In this document: piece after piece, positions 29,104 to 39,709 of the stretch
How positions within the stretch are numbered: the first letter of the stretch is position 1
Layout: every line of letters starts with the position of its first letter
Assembly: GCF_009728995.1 (NCBI RefSeq)
Contig: NZ_VTZW01000008.1
Location: 124,001 to 188,000, forward strand
Direction of reading: 5' to 3'
Source of the DNA: Streptomonospora sp. PA3
GTDB taxonomy: Bacteria > Actinomycetota > Actinomycetes > Streptosporangiales > Streptosporangiaceae
Length of the DNA: 64,000 nucleotides
The notes under the pieces: generated by a model
Told to the model about the DNA's origin: nothing
What the model saw: the letters and a program-made list of their open reading frames with translations, nothing else
Database searches by the model: none
Translations under genes and position numbers: made by a program

Positions 29104-30336
29104 GTGAGACTGCTGCCGGCCTTCACCGTCCGCGGCTGGGGCCTGCTCAGCGGCGGGGCGGCGCTGATCGCCAGCGGCCTGATCATCGGTGAACGCGACC
29201 TGGTGGGGTTCGGCGTCCTGGTGTTCGCGCTGCCGCTGCTGTCGGCGCTGACGCTGTGGGGCGCGCCCGGCCGGGTGGTGCACAGCAGGGCCCTCCAGCC
29301 GGCCCGCACCCCGGCCGGCGCCGACGTGCGCGTGCTGGTCCGGGTCGCCAACGCGGCTCCCGCGCTGCCGGTGGGCGGCCTGCAGGTGCAGGACGCGCTT
29401 CCGGGCACGCTGGGCAGGGCTCCCCTGTTCAACATCGGGTTCCTGGGGCCGCGCGCGGTGCGCGACCTGACCTACCGGGTCCCCACCCGGGTCCGCGGCT
29501 CCTATCCCGTCGGCCCGCTGGCGCTGACCGTCACCGACCCGCTCAACTGCCTGCGCCGCGGGCGCTCCGTCGGCGCCCCGATGACGCTGCTGGTCACCCC
29601 GCCCGTGGTCGCGCTGCCCCATGTCCCCGTGCCCGGAGGCGCGGCCGAGGACGGCGACAGCGCGACGCGGTCGGTGGCCGGAGGAACCGACAACGACCCG
29701 GTCCCGCGCGGCTACCGGCACGGCGACGACATGCGGCGGGTGCACTGGCGCAGCACGGCCCGCCACGGCGAACTGATGGTCCGCCGCGAAGAGCACCGCC
29801 TCAGCGACCGCAGCGCGGTGCTGGCCGATCTGCGCGCCCGGGCCCACGCCGGCGCAGGTCCGGACTCCTCGCAGGAAACCGCGGTCAGCGCGGCGGCGTC
29901 CGTCGCCCTGCACCTCTCCGGCCGCGGGCACGAGACGGGGCTCTACACCGACAGCGGCGAGGTCGCGGCCGCGGGCGGGGCCGACATCCTCGACGCCCTG
30001 GCGGTGGCCCCGCCCTCCTCGGCCGCCGATCTCTCCGGCGCCGCCGAGGAGGTCGCCCGGTCCCACGTCAGCGGCCAGGGCCTGCTGGTGGCGGTGCTGG
30101 GCGCGCTCTCGGCCGCCGACATCGGCGCGCTGACACGGCTGCCCGGCGGCCGGGCGCAGACCTGCGTCGCGCTGCTGTGCACCCGGGCCGCCTGGCCCGA
30201 TCCCGAGGCCGGGCACCGCTCGGCGACCGCGCTGCGCGAGGCGGGCTGGCTGGTGGCCGAGATCGGCTCCCTCCACGACCTGCCGCGGGCCTGGAGCGCC
30301 GCCGCCCTGGGCCGCGCCGACACGGCCGGCCGATGA
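29104..30336 (+). CDS. DUF58 domain protein
   Basis: The protein has 410 residues. Two hydrophobic segments lie near the N-terminus (LLSGGAALIASGLIIG and LVGFGVLVFALPLLSAL). A beta-rich region follows, with the DUF58 signature PVPRGYRHGDDMRRVHWRST and GELMVRREEHRLSDRSAVL. The C-terminal part resembles a von Willebrand A-like fold. DUF58 proteins nearly always accompany MoxR ATPases and may be their client-binding partners. It starts at GTG (29104), 15 bases after the moxR stop. A 203-base gap follows before the next gene. Confidence 0.9.
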   Translation: MRLLPAFTVRGWGLLSGGAALIASGLIIGERDLVGFGVLVFALPLLSALTLWGAPGRVVHSRALQPARTPAGADVRVLVRVANAAPALPVGGLQVQDALPGTLGRAPLFNIGFLGPRAVRDLTYRVPTRVRGSYPVGPLALTVTDPLNCLRRGRSVGAPMTLLVTPPVVALPHVPVPGGAAEDGDSATRSVAGGTDNDPVPRGYRHGDDMRRVHWRSTARHGELMVRREEHRLSDRSAVLADLRARAHAGAGPDSSQETAVSAAASVALHLSGRGHETGLYTDSGEVAAAGGADILDALAVAPPSSAADLSGAAEEVARSHVSGQGLLVAVLGALSAADIGALTRLPGGRAQTCVALLCTRAAWPDPEAGHRSATALREAGWLVAEIGSLHDLPRAWSAAALGRADTAGR

Positions 30337-30539
30337 GAGGAGCGCACCGATGCCGAGGGCCGGCCCGCCATACACCGATTCCTCCGTCACCCGCCACCAC
30401 CCCGGCAGGGGTGCTCCGCGTCCCCTTGTTTCCCGTGCTCCCGGGTAGGCGGCCTACCGTCCCCCGTCCGCTCCGCACCACCGGTTAGGAGGAACGGCGC
30501 ACGCCCCGCCGCCGCACCCGGCGGAGCCGCCGGCACACG

Positions 30540-32888
30540 ATGATCGCAAAGGCCGCCCTCACCCTGGTGACCGCTGCCGCGCTGCTGCTCGCGCTGCCCG
30601 CGCTGGCGCCGGTGATCGCGGGAGACACGTGGTGGGGCCCCTCCGCCGCCGCGGTGGCCGCCTGCGCCCTGGCGGGCCTGGGCCTGCGGGCCGCGCGGCT
30701 GACGGTGGTGCTCATCCCCCTCGCCCAAGCCGCGGTCGTGCTGTGCGTGCTGACCGGCACGTTCGTGCCCTACGCCGCGCCCCTGGGTTTCGTCCCCTCC
30801 CCGGCGGCTCTGGGCGAACTGCTCGCCGTGTTCGCCGAAGGCCGGATGCAGATCGGCGCGGAGACCACGCCCATCCCGGCGACGCCGGCCCTGGCCCTGG
30901 TGATCGCGACGGCGATGGGTGTACTCGCCGTCGTCGCCGACTTCCTGGCGGTGACCGCACGGGCGGCCGCGGTGATGGCGCTGCCGCTGGCCGGGCTGCT
31001 GCTGGTTCCGCTGCTGGTGGACGACCGGGGTGTGGACGCCCTCGCCTTCGCCTGCGCCGCGGTGGGCTATGTGGTGCTGCTGGCGGTGGACGGCTGGGTG
31101 CGCGGCAGCGGGTGGGGCGTGCCGGTGCGCGCGGCCCACGACACCGCCGCGCCGGTGCTGGGCGGCCTGCAGCACATCGCCGCCACGGCGGGCGTGGCCG
31201 CGGCCGCGGTCGCGCTGGCGCTGCTGGTCCCGGCGGCCGTGCCGGGCCTGTCGTCCAACTCCCTCTACGCCCTGGCCGACGGCAGCCGCCTCGGCGGCGA
31301 GACCATCACCACCACCCATCCCCTCGTCAGCCTGCGCCGGGATCTGACCTCGACCTCGGACCGCCCGGTGCTCACCTACCGCACCGACGCCGCCCAGCCG
31401 GACTACCTGCGCATGTACTCCCTGGACTCCTTCGACGGGCAGAACTGGACCATGTCGCGGCTGCGCGCCCAGGGCGACGGCGACCTCAACGACGAGATGC
31501 TGCCCTCGCCGCCGGGCCAGAGCCATATCAGCAGCGAACGGACCACCACCCGCATCACGCTGGCCGACCACTTCGAGGCGGACTTCCTGCCGATGCCCTA
31601 CCCGCCGCGGCGGCTGTCGGTCGCCGGCGAGTGGTACGCCGACGACGCGACCCTGATGGTGTTCACCACCCAGGCCCCGGCCCGGGGGGAGTCCTACGAG
31701 GTCACCACCCTGGTCAACGAGCCCGACCCCGATGTGCTCGCCGCCGATCTGGAGCCCGGCGACGAGCTGGACGAGCGCTACCTGGAGGTTCCCGGGGAGG
31801 TCGACGAGAGCACCCGGCGGCTGGCCGAGTCGATCACCGCCGGCGCCGACACGGCCTATGAGCGGGCCATGGCGCTGCAGGAGTGGTTCACCGACGGCCG
31901 GTTCACCTACGACCTGACGCCGCCCTCGGTCCCGGCGGGCGAGGACCCGCTGACCCACTTCCTCTTCGAGAGCCGGGTGGGCTACTGCGAGCAGTTCGCC
32001 GGAGCGATGGCGCTGCTGGCGCGGCAGGCGGACATCCCGGCGCGGGTGGGCATCGGCTACACCGCCGGCACCCGCACCGGCGAGGGGACCTGGGAGGTGA
32101 CGGAGTCCGACGCCCACGCCTGGCCGGAACTGTACTTCCAGGGAGCCGGGTGGCTGCGGTTCGAGCCCACCCCCGCCTCCGCCGGCGGTCAGGGCACGGC
32201 CACGGTCCCCGACTACGCCGACGGCCTCTCCTCGGGACCGCAGGATCAGCAGGCGCCCGGCTCCGAGGGCCTGCAGGAGGACGGCCGGCCCGCGCCCTCG
32301 GCTCCGGCCGGTGCGCCGCAGCAGCCCGCCGAGGAGTCCGAGACCCCCGGTACCGCCGAGGAGGAGGACCAGGGCGGGCTGGCCGGCGGTCCGCGGGACG
32401 GCGGCGGCCCGGGCTGGTGGTGGGCGGCCCTGATCCCCGCGGCCCTGGTAGGCGCCGTGCTGCCCGCGCTCGCGCGTCTGCTGGTGCGGCGCGTGCGGTG
32501 GGTGCGCGCGGGCTCGCCTGCCAAGCGCGCCCACGCCGCGTGGCGGGAGCTGCGCGACGACTGCCGCGATCTGGATCTCGCCTGGAGCCCGGCGGAGTCG
32601 CCGCGGGCGGTGGCCCGGCGGCTGGAAGCCGACCATGCCCTGGACGCACCGGCGCGAGAGGGGCTGTGGCGCCTGGCGATGGCCGAGGAGAGCGCCCGCT
32701 ACGCGCCCGAGATCGTCCAGGAGGGCTCGGCCTCCGCCGACAGCCGCCGGGTGCGCGCCGCGCTGCGGGCGTCGCGCGGGCGACGGTCCGCGCTGCGGGC
32801 GAGCGTCCTGCCCGCCTCGCTGCTGCCCGCCCCGCAGCTCCCGCCCGACTCCCCGCTGTCCCGCCGCCCCGGCCCCGCCGCGGGCTAG
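30540..32888 (+). CDS. TgpA-like transglutaminase membrane protein (DUF3488)
   Basis: The protein has 782 residues. Five to six membrane helices occupy about residues 1-230. A large extracytoplasmic region then contains a transglutaminase-like core: cysteine in SRVGYCEQFAGAMALLARQ, histidine in SDAHAWPELYF, and RFEPTP at the third catalytic position. A Pro/Glu/Gly-rich linker, another membrane helix (WWWAALIPAALVGAVLPALA) and a cytoplasmic DUF4129-like tail follow. Family members are cell-envelope transglutaminase or protease-like proteins encoded with MoxR and DUF58. The start is the ATG at 30540, which lacks a clear ribosome-binding site. AGGAGG at 30487 is about 50 bases away, so the N-terminus is uncertain. 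Confidence 0.88.
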   Translation: MIAKAALTLVTAAALLLALPALAPVIAGDTWWGPSAAAVAACALAGLGLRAARLTVVLIPLAQAAVVLCVLTGTFVPYAAPLGFVPSPAALGELLAVFAEGRMQIGAETTPIPATPALALVIATAMGVLAVVADFLAVTARAAAVMALPLAGLLLVPLLVDDRGVDALAFACAAVGYVVLLAVDGWVRGSGWGVPVRAAHDTAAPVLGGLQHIAATAGVAAAAVALALLVPAAVPGLSSNSLYALADGSRLGGETITTTHPLVSLRRDLTSTSDRPVLTYRTDAAQPDYLRMYSLDSFDGQNWTMSRLRAQGDGDLNDEMLPSPPGQSHISSERTTTRITLADHFEADFLPMPYPPRRLSVAGEWYADDATLMVFTTQAPARGESYEVTTLVNEPDPDVLAADLEPGDELDERYLEVPGEVDESTRRLAESITAGADTAYERAMALQEWFTDGRFTYDLTPPSVPAGEDPLTHFLFESRVGYCEQFAGAMALLARQADIPARVGIGYTAGTRTGEGTWEVTESDAHAWPELYFQGAGWLRFEPTPASAGGQGTATVPDYADGLSSGPQDQQAPGSEGLQEDGRPAPSAPAGAPQQPAEESETPGTAEEEDQGGLAGGPRDGGGPGWWWAALIPAALVGAVLPALARLLVRRVRWVRAGSPAKRAHAAWRELRDDCRDLDLAWSPAESPRAVARRLEADHALDAPAREGLWRLAMAEESARYAPEIVQEGSASADSRRVRAALRASRGRRSALRASVLPASLLPAPQLPPDSPLSRRPGPAAG

Positions 32889-32976
32889 CACCCCGTCACG
32901 CCGCGCCCGGCCCGGAACCCGTGCCACGGCCACCCCAAGGGGAAAACCCCCGCGCCACGGCCGACCCAAGGGGGTG

Positions 32977-33870
32977 GGCTGCGGCAATGGGGCTGTGATG
33001 CGCGAAGCGCCCGCCCGTCACCCACCACCGCCCCAACGGAGGCGCTTCGCGCCACCTACCTATTCAGAGCCAGCTTGCCGCCGAGCGCACGCAGCACCTT
33101 GGCGCAGGAGCCGCGCCATCTGCGGTGCGGCCCTCCCTGAAAGACGCGCCGTGCGCTCGGCGGCAGAGAAATACTGCGACGCGAAGCGTCTCCGTCGGGG
33201 TGGTGGCGGGCTGACGGGCGGGCGGACCGCGCTACGCGAGACGCGCCCATTGCCGCAGCCTCTGTCGTGGCCGCCCCAAATGGTCCCCGGAGGGTTCCCG
33301 GCCAGCAATCGGTGAACCAGCCCTCCCTGAAAGACGCGCCGTGCGCTCGGCGGCAGAGAAATACTGCGACGCGAAGCGTCTCCGTCGAGGTGGTGGCGGG
33401 CTGACGGGCGGGCGGACCGCGCTACGCGAGACGCGCCCATTGCCGCAGCCTCTGTCGTGGCCGCCCCAAATGGTCCCCGGAGGGTTCCCGGCCAGCAATC
33501 GGTGAACCAGCCCTCCCTGAAAGACGCGCCGTGCGCTCGGCGGCAGAGAAATACTGCGACGCGAAGCGTCTCCGTCGAGGTGGTGGCGGGCTGACGGGCG
33601 GGCGGACCGCGCTAGGCGAGACGCGCCCATTGCCGCAGCCTCTGTCGTGGCCGCCCCAAATGGTCCCCGGAGGGTTCCCGGCCAGCAATCGGTGAACCAG
33701 CCCTCCCTGAAAGACGCGCCGTGCGCTCGGCGGCAGAGAAATACTGCGACGCGAAGCGTCTCCGTCGAGGTGGTGGCGGGCTGACGGGCGGGCGGACCGC
33801 GCTACGCGAGACGCGCCCATTGCCGCAGCCTGTGCGGTGGCCGCCCCGAGTGGGCCCCGGAGGGTTCCTG
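32977..33870. repeat. Palindromic repeat element, locus C, amplified
   Basis: This fills most of the 1.1-kb gap between the convergent TgpA-like and DUF3040 genes. The left arm (GGCTGCGGCAATGGGGCTGT at 32977, through CTTGCCGCCGAGCGCACG at 33075) pairs with the right arm (about 33160-33265) over more than 100 bases with mismatches. The right half is then repeated in a 190-bp array. The right end carries the GGAGGGTTCCTGG block, but the outer 14-base ends are lost on both sides. Repeating open frames in it are phase-shifted copies of the DNA repeat, with no known match. Confidence 0.8.
33131..33870. repeat. Exact 190-bp tandem array, four copies
   Basis: Units start CCCTCCCTGAAAGACGCGCC at 33131, 33321, 33511 and 33701, a period of exactly 190. 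Copies 1 and 2 differ by one base (G to A at the CGTCGGGG position), and so do copies 2 and 3 (CTACGCG to CTAGGCG). Copy 4 diverges after about 33834. The near-identity indicates recent or continuing amplification. Confidence 0.95.
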
Positions 33871-33901
33871 GCCGTCCGGGCGCCTGCGCGGCTGCCCCAC
33901 C

Positions 33902-33949
33902 GCACGAGAACGCGCCCGCCGGAAGGCTCCGGCGGGCGCGTTCTCGTGC
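33902..33949 (-). terminator. Perfect 21-bp hairpin after DUF3040 gene
   Basis: Arms 33902-33922 and 33929-33949 are perfectly complementary over 21 bases with a six-base loop (aaggct). It lies 36 bases beyond the DUF3040 stop. It could also stop transcription arriving from the TgpA side. Confidence 0.85.
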
Positions 33950-33984
33950 TGCGTCGCGGTCGGTCGGCCGACCTGCGGGTACGG

Positions 33985-34389
33985 CTACTTGTCGCCGCCC
34001 TCCTGGCGGCGGCGCCACCGCTCCTCGAAGCGGTGCATCATTCCGGGCCGCTGCTGGCGCCGGCGCTGCTTGGGTTCAGCAGCCTTGCCCGACTGCTCCT
34101 GGGCCGCATCGCCGCCGCCGGCGACCCGGCGCCAGGCGGACAGCCCCCACAGCAGGCAGGCCAGCATGACGATGAATCCGATGACACCGACGATGACCTG
34201 CTGGAAGATCGCGCCGCCCATGAGGAGCGAGATCCCGACGACGAACCCGATCGAGGCCTGGACGATCGACCGCTTGTAATGCACAGCGGGGTTCGTCTGG
34301 CGCACAGTGTTGGCGAACTTCGGATCCTCGGCGTAGAGCGCCTGCTCGATCTGGTCGAGCATACGCTGCTCGTGTTCAGAGAGCGGCAC
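33985..34389 (-). CDS. DUF3040 membrane protein
   Basis: This 134-residue actinobacterial protein has an N-terminal LSEHEQRMLDQIEQALYAEDPKFA, the DUF3040 hallmark. Two membrane helices follow (IVQASIGFVVGISLLMGGAI and VIVGVIGFIVMLACLLWGL) and then a basic Gln/Arg-rich tail. Its role is unknown. In many actinobacteria it lies close to dinB and the methyltransferase found next here. The GTG at 34389 follows GGGAGGCGCC. An upstream in-frame start would add 16 unsupported residues. A strong hairpin ends the unit. Confidence 0.9.
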   Translation of the reverse strand: MPLSEHEQRMLDQIEQALYAEDPKFANTVRQTNPAVHYKRSIVQASIGFVVGISLLMGGAIFQQVIVGVIGFIVMLACLLWGLSAWRRVAGGGDAAQEQSGKAAEPKQRRRQQRPGMMHRFEERWRRRQEGGDK

Positions 34390-34676
34390 GGCGCCTCCCA
34401 ATGACTGTCCCTGAGTGGGGTGAGGTGTGCTGACCAACAGGCCGTTGTTCAGTGGTATGCCCAGAATAAGGCGCGTTAGCGCCTACTGAAAAGAAAAGAT
34501 GAGCGTCTGGGTGGCCCACACGGGCCACATTACCCTCACCGTCTAACCGCAACACCGCTGCGCTCGCCCTTCTGCTGTCCCCTGCACTGCCGAGGGAAGC
34601 CGCCGACCCGGGGCGGCCGACCGGCCTGGGCTTCCCTGCCCCGTATAACAGATTCAATCACCTGAAAGTTGCAGTA

Positions 34677-35951
34677 CTATACGTCATTCTCCTCACGCTT
34701 GGCCAAGGCGGCCGGTCGGATGGCATCGGCCCCGAACCGCCGCGTGACGGCGTCCATGGCCCGCTCCGCCTCGCGCCAGCCGGTCTCGGGTTCGTCCAGG
34801 CTGAGCTGGCGGTGGGCCTCGGAGACCGGCGCCAGCCCCTCGACGCGCACCCCCACCAGCCGCAGCCGCACCCGCTCCATGCCCGCGGCGGCGTAGAGCT
34901 CGCGGGCGGCGGCGTTGATCTCGTGGGCGACGTCGGTGGGCTCGGCCAGCGTGCGCGAGCGGGTGACGGTGGTGAAGTCGGCCCTCCGCAGCTTCACGAC
35001 CACGGTGCGGCCCACCTGCCCGGCGGCGCGCATCCGCCGGGCGACCTTCTCGGCGAGCCGCAGCAGCTCCCGCCGGATCGCCGCGGGGTCGTCGACGTCG
35101 CGGGGGAACGTCTCCTCGGCCCCGATGCTCTTGTCCGGGGCCGAGGGCACGACCCGGCGCTCGTCGCGGCCCTGGGCCAGCGCCGCCAGCCGCTCCCCCA
35201 GCGCCGAGCCGAACTCGCTGCGCAGGGTGGCCGCCGAGACGCGCGCCACATCGCCGACGGTGCGCAGGCCCAGCCGGGTCAGGGTCTGCTCGGTCTTGTC
35301 GCCCACCCCCGACAGCGATCCCACCGGCAGCGGGTGCAGGAACGCGGTCACCTGGTCGGTGGGCACCACCAGCAGGCCGTCGGGCTTGCACCGGGTGGAG
35401 GCGAGCTTGGCCACGAACTTGGTGGCCGCCGCGCCCACCGAGCAGGTCAGGTTCTGCTCCTCGCGCACCCGGCGCCGGATCAGCTCGGCGATGCGCACCG
35501 GGCTGCCCAGGCGCCGGTGCGCGCCGGAGACGTCCAGGTAGGCCTCGTCCAGCGAGACGGGCTCGACCTCGGGGGTCACCGACAGCAGGATGTCCATGAC
35601 CGCCTCGGAGACGCGCCTGTAGGCGGCGCCGTCGGGCGGGAACACCACCGCGTCGGGGCACAGCCGCAGTGCGCGCACCATCGGCATGGCCGAGTGGACG
35701 CCGTAGGAGCGGGCGATGTAGTCGGCCGAGGAGACCACGCCGCGCGGGCCGGTGCCGCCGACGATGATGGGCTTGCCGCGGGTCTCGGGGTGCTCCAGCC
35801 GCTCGACGCCGGCGAAGAAGGCGTCCATGTCGATGTGCAGGACGGTGCAGTCGGCGGTGGCCGCGGTGTCCTCTTCCGGCAGCGGCTCGACCCCGCCGGG
35901 CCCCATCATCCCCCGTAGCGCCTGCCCGCGCTCAAGCTGGCGTCGGCTCAT
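34677..35951 (-). CDS. dinB: DNA polymerase IV
   Basis: This is a Y-family translesion polymerase of 424 residues. Catalytic acids lie in HIDMDAFFAGVE and PVSLDEAYLDVSG. GPRGVVSSADYIARSYGV and CSVGAAATKFVAKLAS are typical. The little-finger domain follows, and a clamp-binding motif (QLSLDE) lies near the C-terminus. It starts at ATG (35951). The first 30 residues (to about EEDTAATADC) are an unconserved head. I saw no clear LexA box upstream. The gap to DUF3040 (34390-34676) is AT-rich and may hold a promoter for that gene. Confidence 0.96.
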   Translation of the reverse strand: MSRRQLERGQALRGMMGPGGVEPLPEEDTAATADCTVLHIDMDAFFAGVERLEHPETRGKPIIVGGTGPRGVVSSADYIARSYGVHSAMPMVRALRLCPDAVVFPPDGAAYRRVSEAVMDILLSVTPEVEPVSLDEAYLDVSGAHRRLGSPVRIAELIRRRVREEQNLTCSVGAAATKFVAKLASTRCKPDGLLVVPTDQVTAFLHPLPVGSLSGVGDKTEQTLTRLGLRTVGDVARVSAATLRSEFGSALGERLAALAQGRDERRVVPSAPDKSIGAEETFPRDVDDPAAIRRELLRLAEKVARRMRAAGQVGRTVVVKLRRADFTTVTRSRTLAEPTDVAHEINAAARELYAAAGMERVRLRLVGVRVEGLAPVSEAHRQLSLDEPETGWREAERAMDAVTRRFGADAIRPAALAKREENDV

Positions 35952-36009
35952 GCCACCAGTGTGCCGCTCCCGCCGCGGCCGGCGCCACCCAGCCCCCGCT
36001 CACGGGGCT

Positions 36010-36807
36010 TCACAGCGGCTTGCGGGCCAGCAGGTGGATCTGGGTGGCGATGCCGGACAGCGCCGGGTGCACCGCGGCGGCCTTCTCCAGTTCGAGTAGC
36101 TGCTCGCCGGCATGGGCGTCGCTCTCCAGCACCCGGCCCGGCAGCAGGTCGGCGAAGACCCGGACGCCGCGGATGTCGGCGCCCTCGAGCCCGGCCCGCT
36201 CGGCGAGGTCGACCAGCTGGCCGGCGGTGAAGCGGCGGGGCATGGGGTCGCCGGGACCCCAGCGGCCCTCGGCGTCGGTCAGCAGGCGGCGGGCGTCGGC
36301 GAGATGGCCGGTCAGGGCCCGGTGCAGCACGCCCGCTACGGCGTTGGCCGCCATCGCGCTCACCGCGCCACCGGGGCGGGTGAGCGCGGCGACGTCGGCC
36401 AGGGCGTCGGCCGGATCCTCGACGTACTCCAGCACGTTGTGCATCAGCACCAGGTGGGCGTGGGCGGCGGGCAGCAGGTGGGCCAGGTCGCCGGTCTCGC
36501 CCTGCAGCGCGCGCACCCGCACCCCGGCCTCGGCGGCCCGGCGCTCCAGCGCGGCCAGCGAGTCGGGGCTGGGGTCGACGACGGTGACGCGGTGCCCCAG
36601 CTGCGCCAGCGGGACGGCCGCGCCGCCGGTGCCGCCGCCGGCGTCGACGATGTCCAGGCCGTCGGACTCGCCGGCGGGCTCCTGCTCCGCCAGCGCGGTG
36701 CGCAGCACCTCCCAGACGACCTCGGTGCGGGCGGCGCTGGCCGCCCGGTGCGGGCCGGAGCCCGCGCAGTGCTCGCCTCGCACGGCGCCGTGGGGCTTGT
36801 CGCTCAC
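36010..36807 (-). CDS. SAM-dependent methyltransferase, class I
   Basis: The protein has 265 residues. The SAM-binding motif I is LDIVDAGGGTGGAAVPLAQL, followed by VTVVDPSPDSLAALERRA and LVLMHNVLEYVEDPADALAD. The substrate is unknown; the layout resembles the SmtA/CmoM-like group. It starts at GTG (36807) behind GGAGGGGAGCC. It lies 53 bases beyond the nusB stop on the same strand and 58 bases before dinB, so it may be the tail of the nusB unit. Confidence 0.88.
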   Translation of the reverse strand: MSDKPHGAVRGEHCAGSGPHRAASAARTEVVWEVLRTALAEQEPAGESDGLDIVDAGGGTGGAAVPLAQLGHRVTVVDPSPDSLAALERRAAEAGVRVRALQGETGDLAHLLPAAHAHLVLMHNVLEYVEDPADALADVAALTRPGGAVSAMAANAVAGVLHRALTGHLADARRLLTDAEGRWGPGDPMPRRFTAGQLVDLAERAGLEGADIRGVRVFADLLPGRVLESDAHAGEQLLELEKAAAVHPALSGIATQIHLLARKPL

Positions 36808-36860
36808 ACCGGCTCCCCTCCTGCTTGCTGTTCGGGCCTGCTGACAGAGGCCGCGCGGCC

Positions 36861-37283
36861 TCAGGGCGCCAGCCGGGCCTTGTTCTCCATCAGCCGCGAG
36901 AGCAGGCCGTTGATGAAAACCGGCGACTCGTCGGTGGAGAGCTGGCGGGCCACCGCCACGGCCTCGGAGATGGCCACGCCGTCGGGGATGTCGTCGGCCC
37001 ACAGGAGTTCGTAGGCGCCCATCCGCAGGATGTTGCGGTCGACCACGGGCATGCGCTCCAGCGTCCAGCCGATCGCGTAGTCCGCCAGCAGGGCGTCGAT
37101 GCGCTCGCGGTGCTCGTCGACGGCCAGCGCCAGCTGCTCGGTGAACTCGTTGATCGGCGGCTCGGTCTGGGCCCGGCGGCGCTCGATGACCGCCTGCACG
37201 CCCGCGCCGCGCACCTCGGCTTCGTAGAGGATCTCGACCGCGCGTCTGCGCGCCTTGCGCCGCGCGCCGCCACCGCTGCTCAT
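36861..37283 (-). CDS. nusB: Transcription antitermination factor NusB
   Basis: NusB binds boxA RNA with S10 to support rRNA transcription. The 140-residue, all-helical protein shows ARRKARRRAVEILYEAEVRG, RIDALLADYAIGWTLERMPV, DRNILRMGAYELLWADDIPD and VAISEAVAVARQLSTDESPV. The ATG at 37283 follows GGCGGAGAAGCG. It sits 46 bases after efp, as in other actinobacteria. Confidence 0.96.
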   Translation of the reverse strand: MSSGGGARRKARRRAVEILYEAEVRGAGVQAVIERRRAQTEPPINEFTEQLALAVDEHRERIDALLADYAIGWTLERMPVVDRNILRMGAYELLWADDIPDGVAISEAVAVARQLSTDESPVFINGLLSRLMENKARLAP

Positions 37284-37329
37284 CGCTTCTCCGCCCGGGC
37301 GCCCGGACCGCCGATCGCAGTCGGCGCCA

Positions 37330-37893
37330 TCAGTTGACGCGGCCGAGGTAGTCGCCGGTGCGGGTGTCGACCTTGACGCGCTCGCCGGTGGTGATGAACA
37401 GCGGGACCTGGATGACCGCGCCGGTCTCGATGGTGGCCGGCTTCGTGCCGCCGGTGGAGCGGTCGCCCTGCACGCCGGGGTCGGTCTGGGAGACCTCGAC
37501 CTCCACGGCGGCGGGCAGCTCGATGTAGAGCGGCACACCCTCGTTGACGGCGACGGTGACCATCGCGCTTTCGAGCAGGTAGTCGGCGTTCTTGCCGACC
37601 ACCTTGGCGTCGACGGGCAGCTGGTCGTAGGTCTCGGTGTCCATGAAGATGTAGGACTCGCCGTCGCTGTAGAGGTACTGCATCTCGCGGCGGTCCACGT
37701 TGGCGATCTCGACCTTGGCGCCGGCGTTGAAGGTCTTGTCGACGACCTTGCCCGAGGTCACGTTCTTCAGCTTGGTGCGGACGAACGCTCCGCCCTTGCC
37801 GGGCTTGACGTGCTGGAACTCCACGACGTTCCAGAGTTCACCGCCGTCGAGCTTCAGGGTCGTGCCGTTCTTGAGATCGTTCGTCGAGGCCAC
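37330..37893 (-). CDS. efp: Elongation factor P
   Basis: EF-P helps ribosomes through polyproline stretches. The 187-residue protein has three OB-type domains. The tip lysine is K33 in [12 protein letters not shown]. That proline-containing loop resembles the actinobacterial type, which is thought to work without lysine modification. The C-terminal signature [20 protein letters not shown] and the ending TGDYLGRVN are complete. It starts at ATG (37893). The 145-base gap to aroB upstream probably holds its promoter. Confidence 0.97.
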   Translation of the reverse strand: MASTNDLKNGTTLKLDGGELWNVVEFQHVKPGKGGAFVRTKLKNVTSGKVVDKTFNAGAKVEIANVDRREMQYLYSDGESYIFMDTETYDQLPVDAKVVGKNADYLLESAMVTVAVNEGVPLYIELPAAVEVEVSQTDPGVQGDRSTGGTKPATIETGAVIQVPLFITTGERVKVDTRTGDYLGRVN

Positions 37894-38038
37894 TTGGGTC
37901 GTCTCTCCAGAGGGTCGGGCTTGGTCGGTGGCGGGCGGGTGCCCGCTGCGGGCCGCCGCGGGGGCGGTCGGCCGCCGTCGTCGCCACCGAGTCTAGTGGG
38001 TCTGGCCGGCGGGGGCGTTCACGTCGGGTTTCCCGGGT

Positions 38039-39709
<1,671 letters not shown>

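Noticed and set aside
30350-30448. 32-codon frame (ATG after AGGAG) between the DUF58 and TgpA-like genes
   Set aside because: It has a fair ribosome-binding site but no hydrophobic segment or recognisable pattern, and a different frame from the next gene. It is too short to support alone.
33131-33870. A CRISPR array
   Set aside because: The 190-bp units abut without unique spacers, and there are no cas genes. The same holds for the 275-bp array at 3278.
34438-34676. Promoter for the DUF3040 gene in the AT-rich gap
   Set aside because: Several TA-rich hexamers exist, but none pairs with a good -35 at proper spacing, so none is listed.
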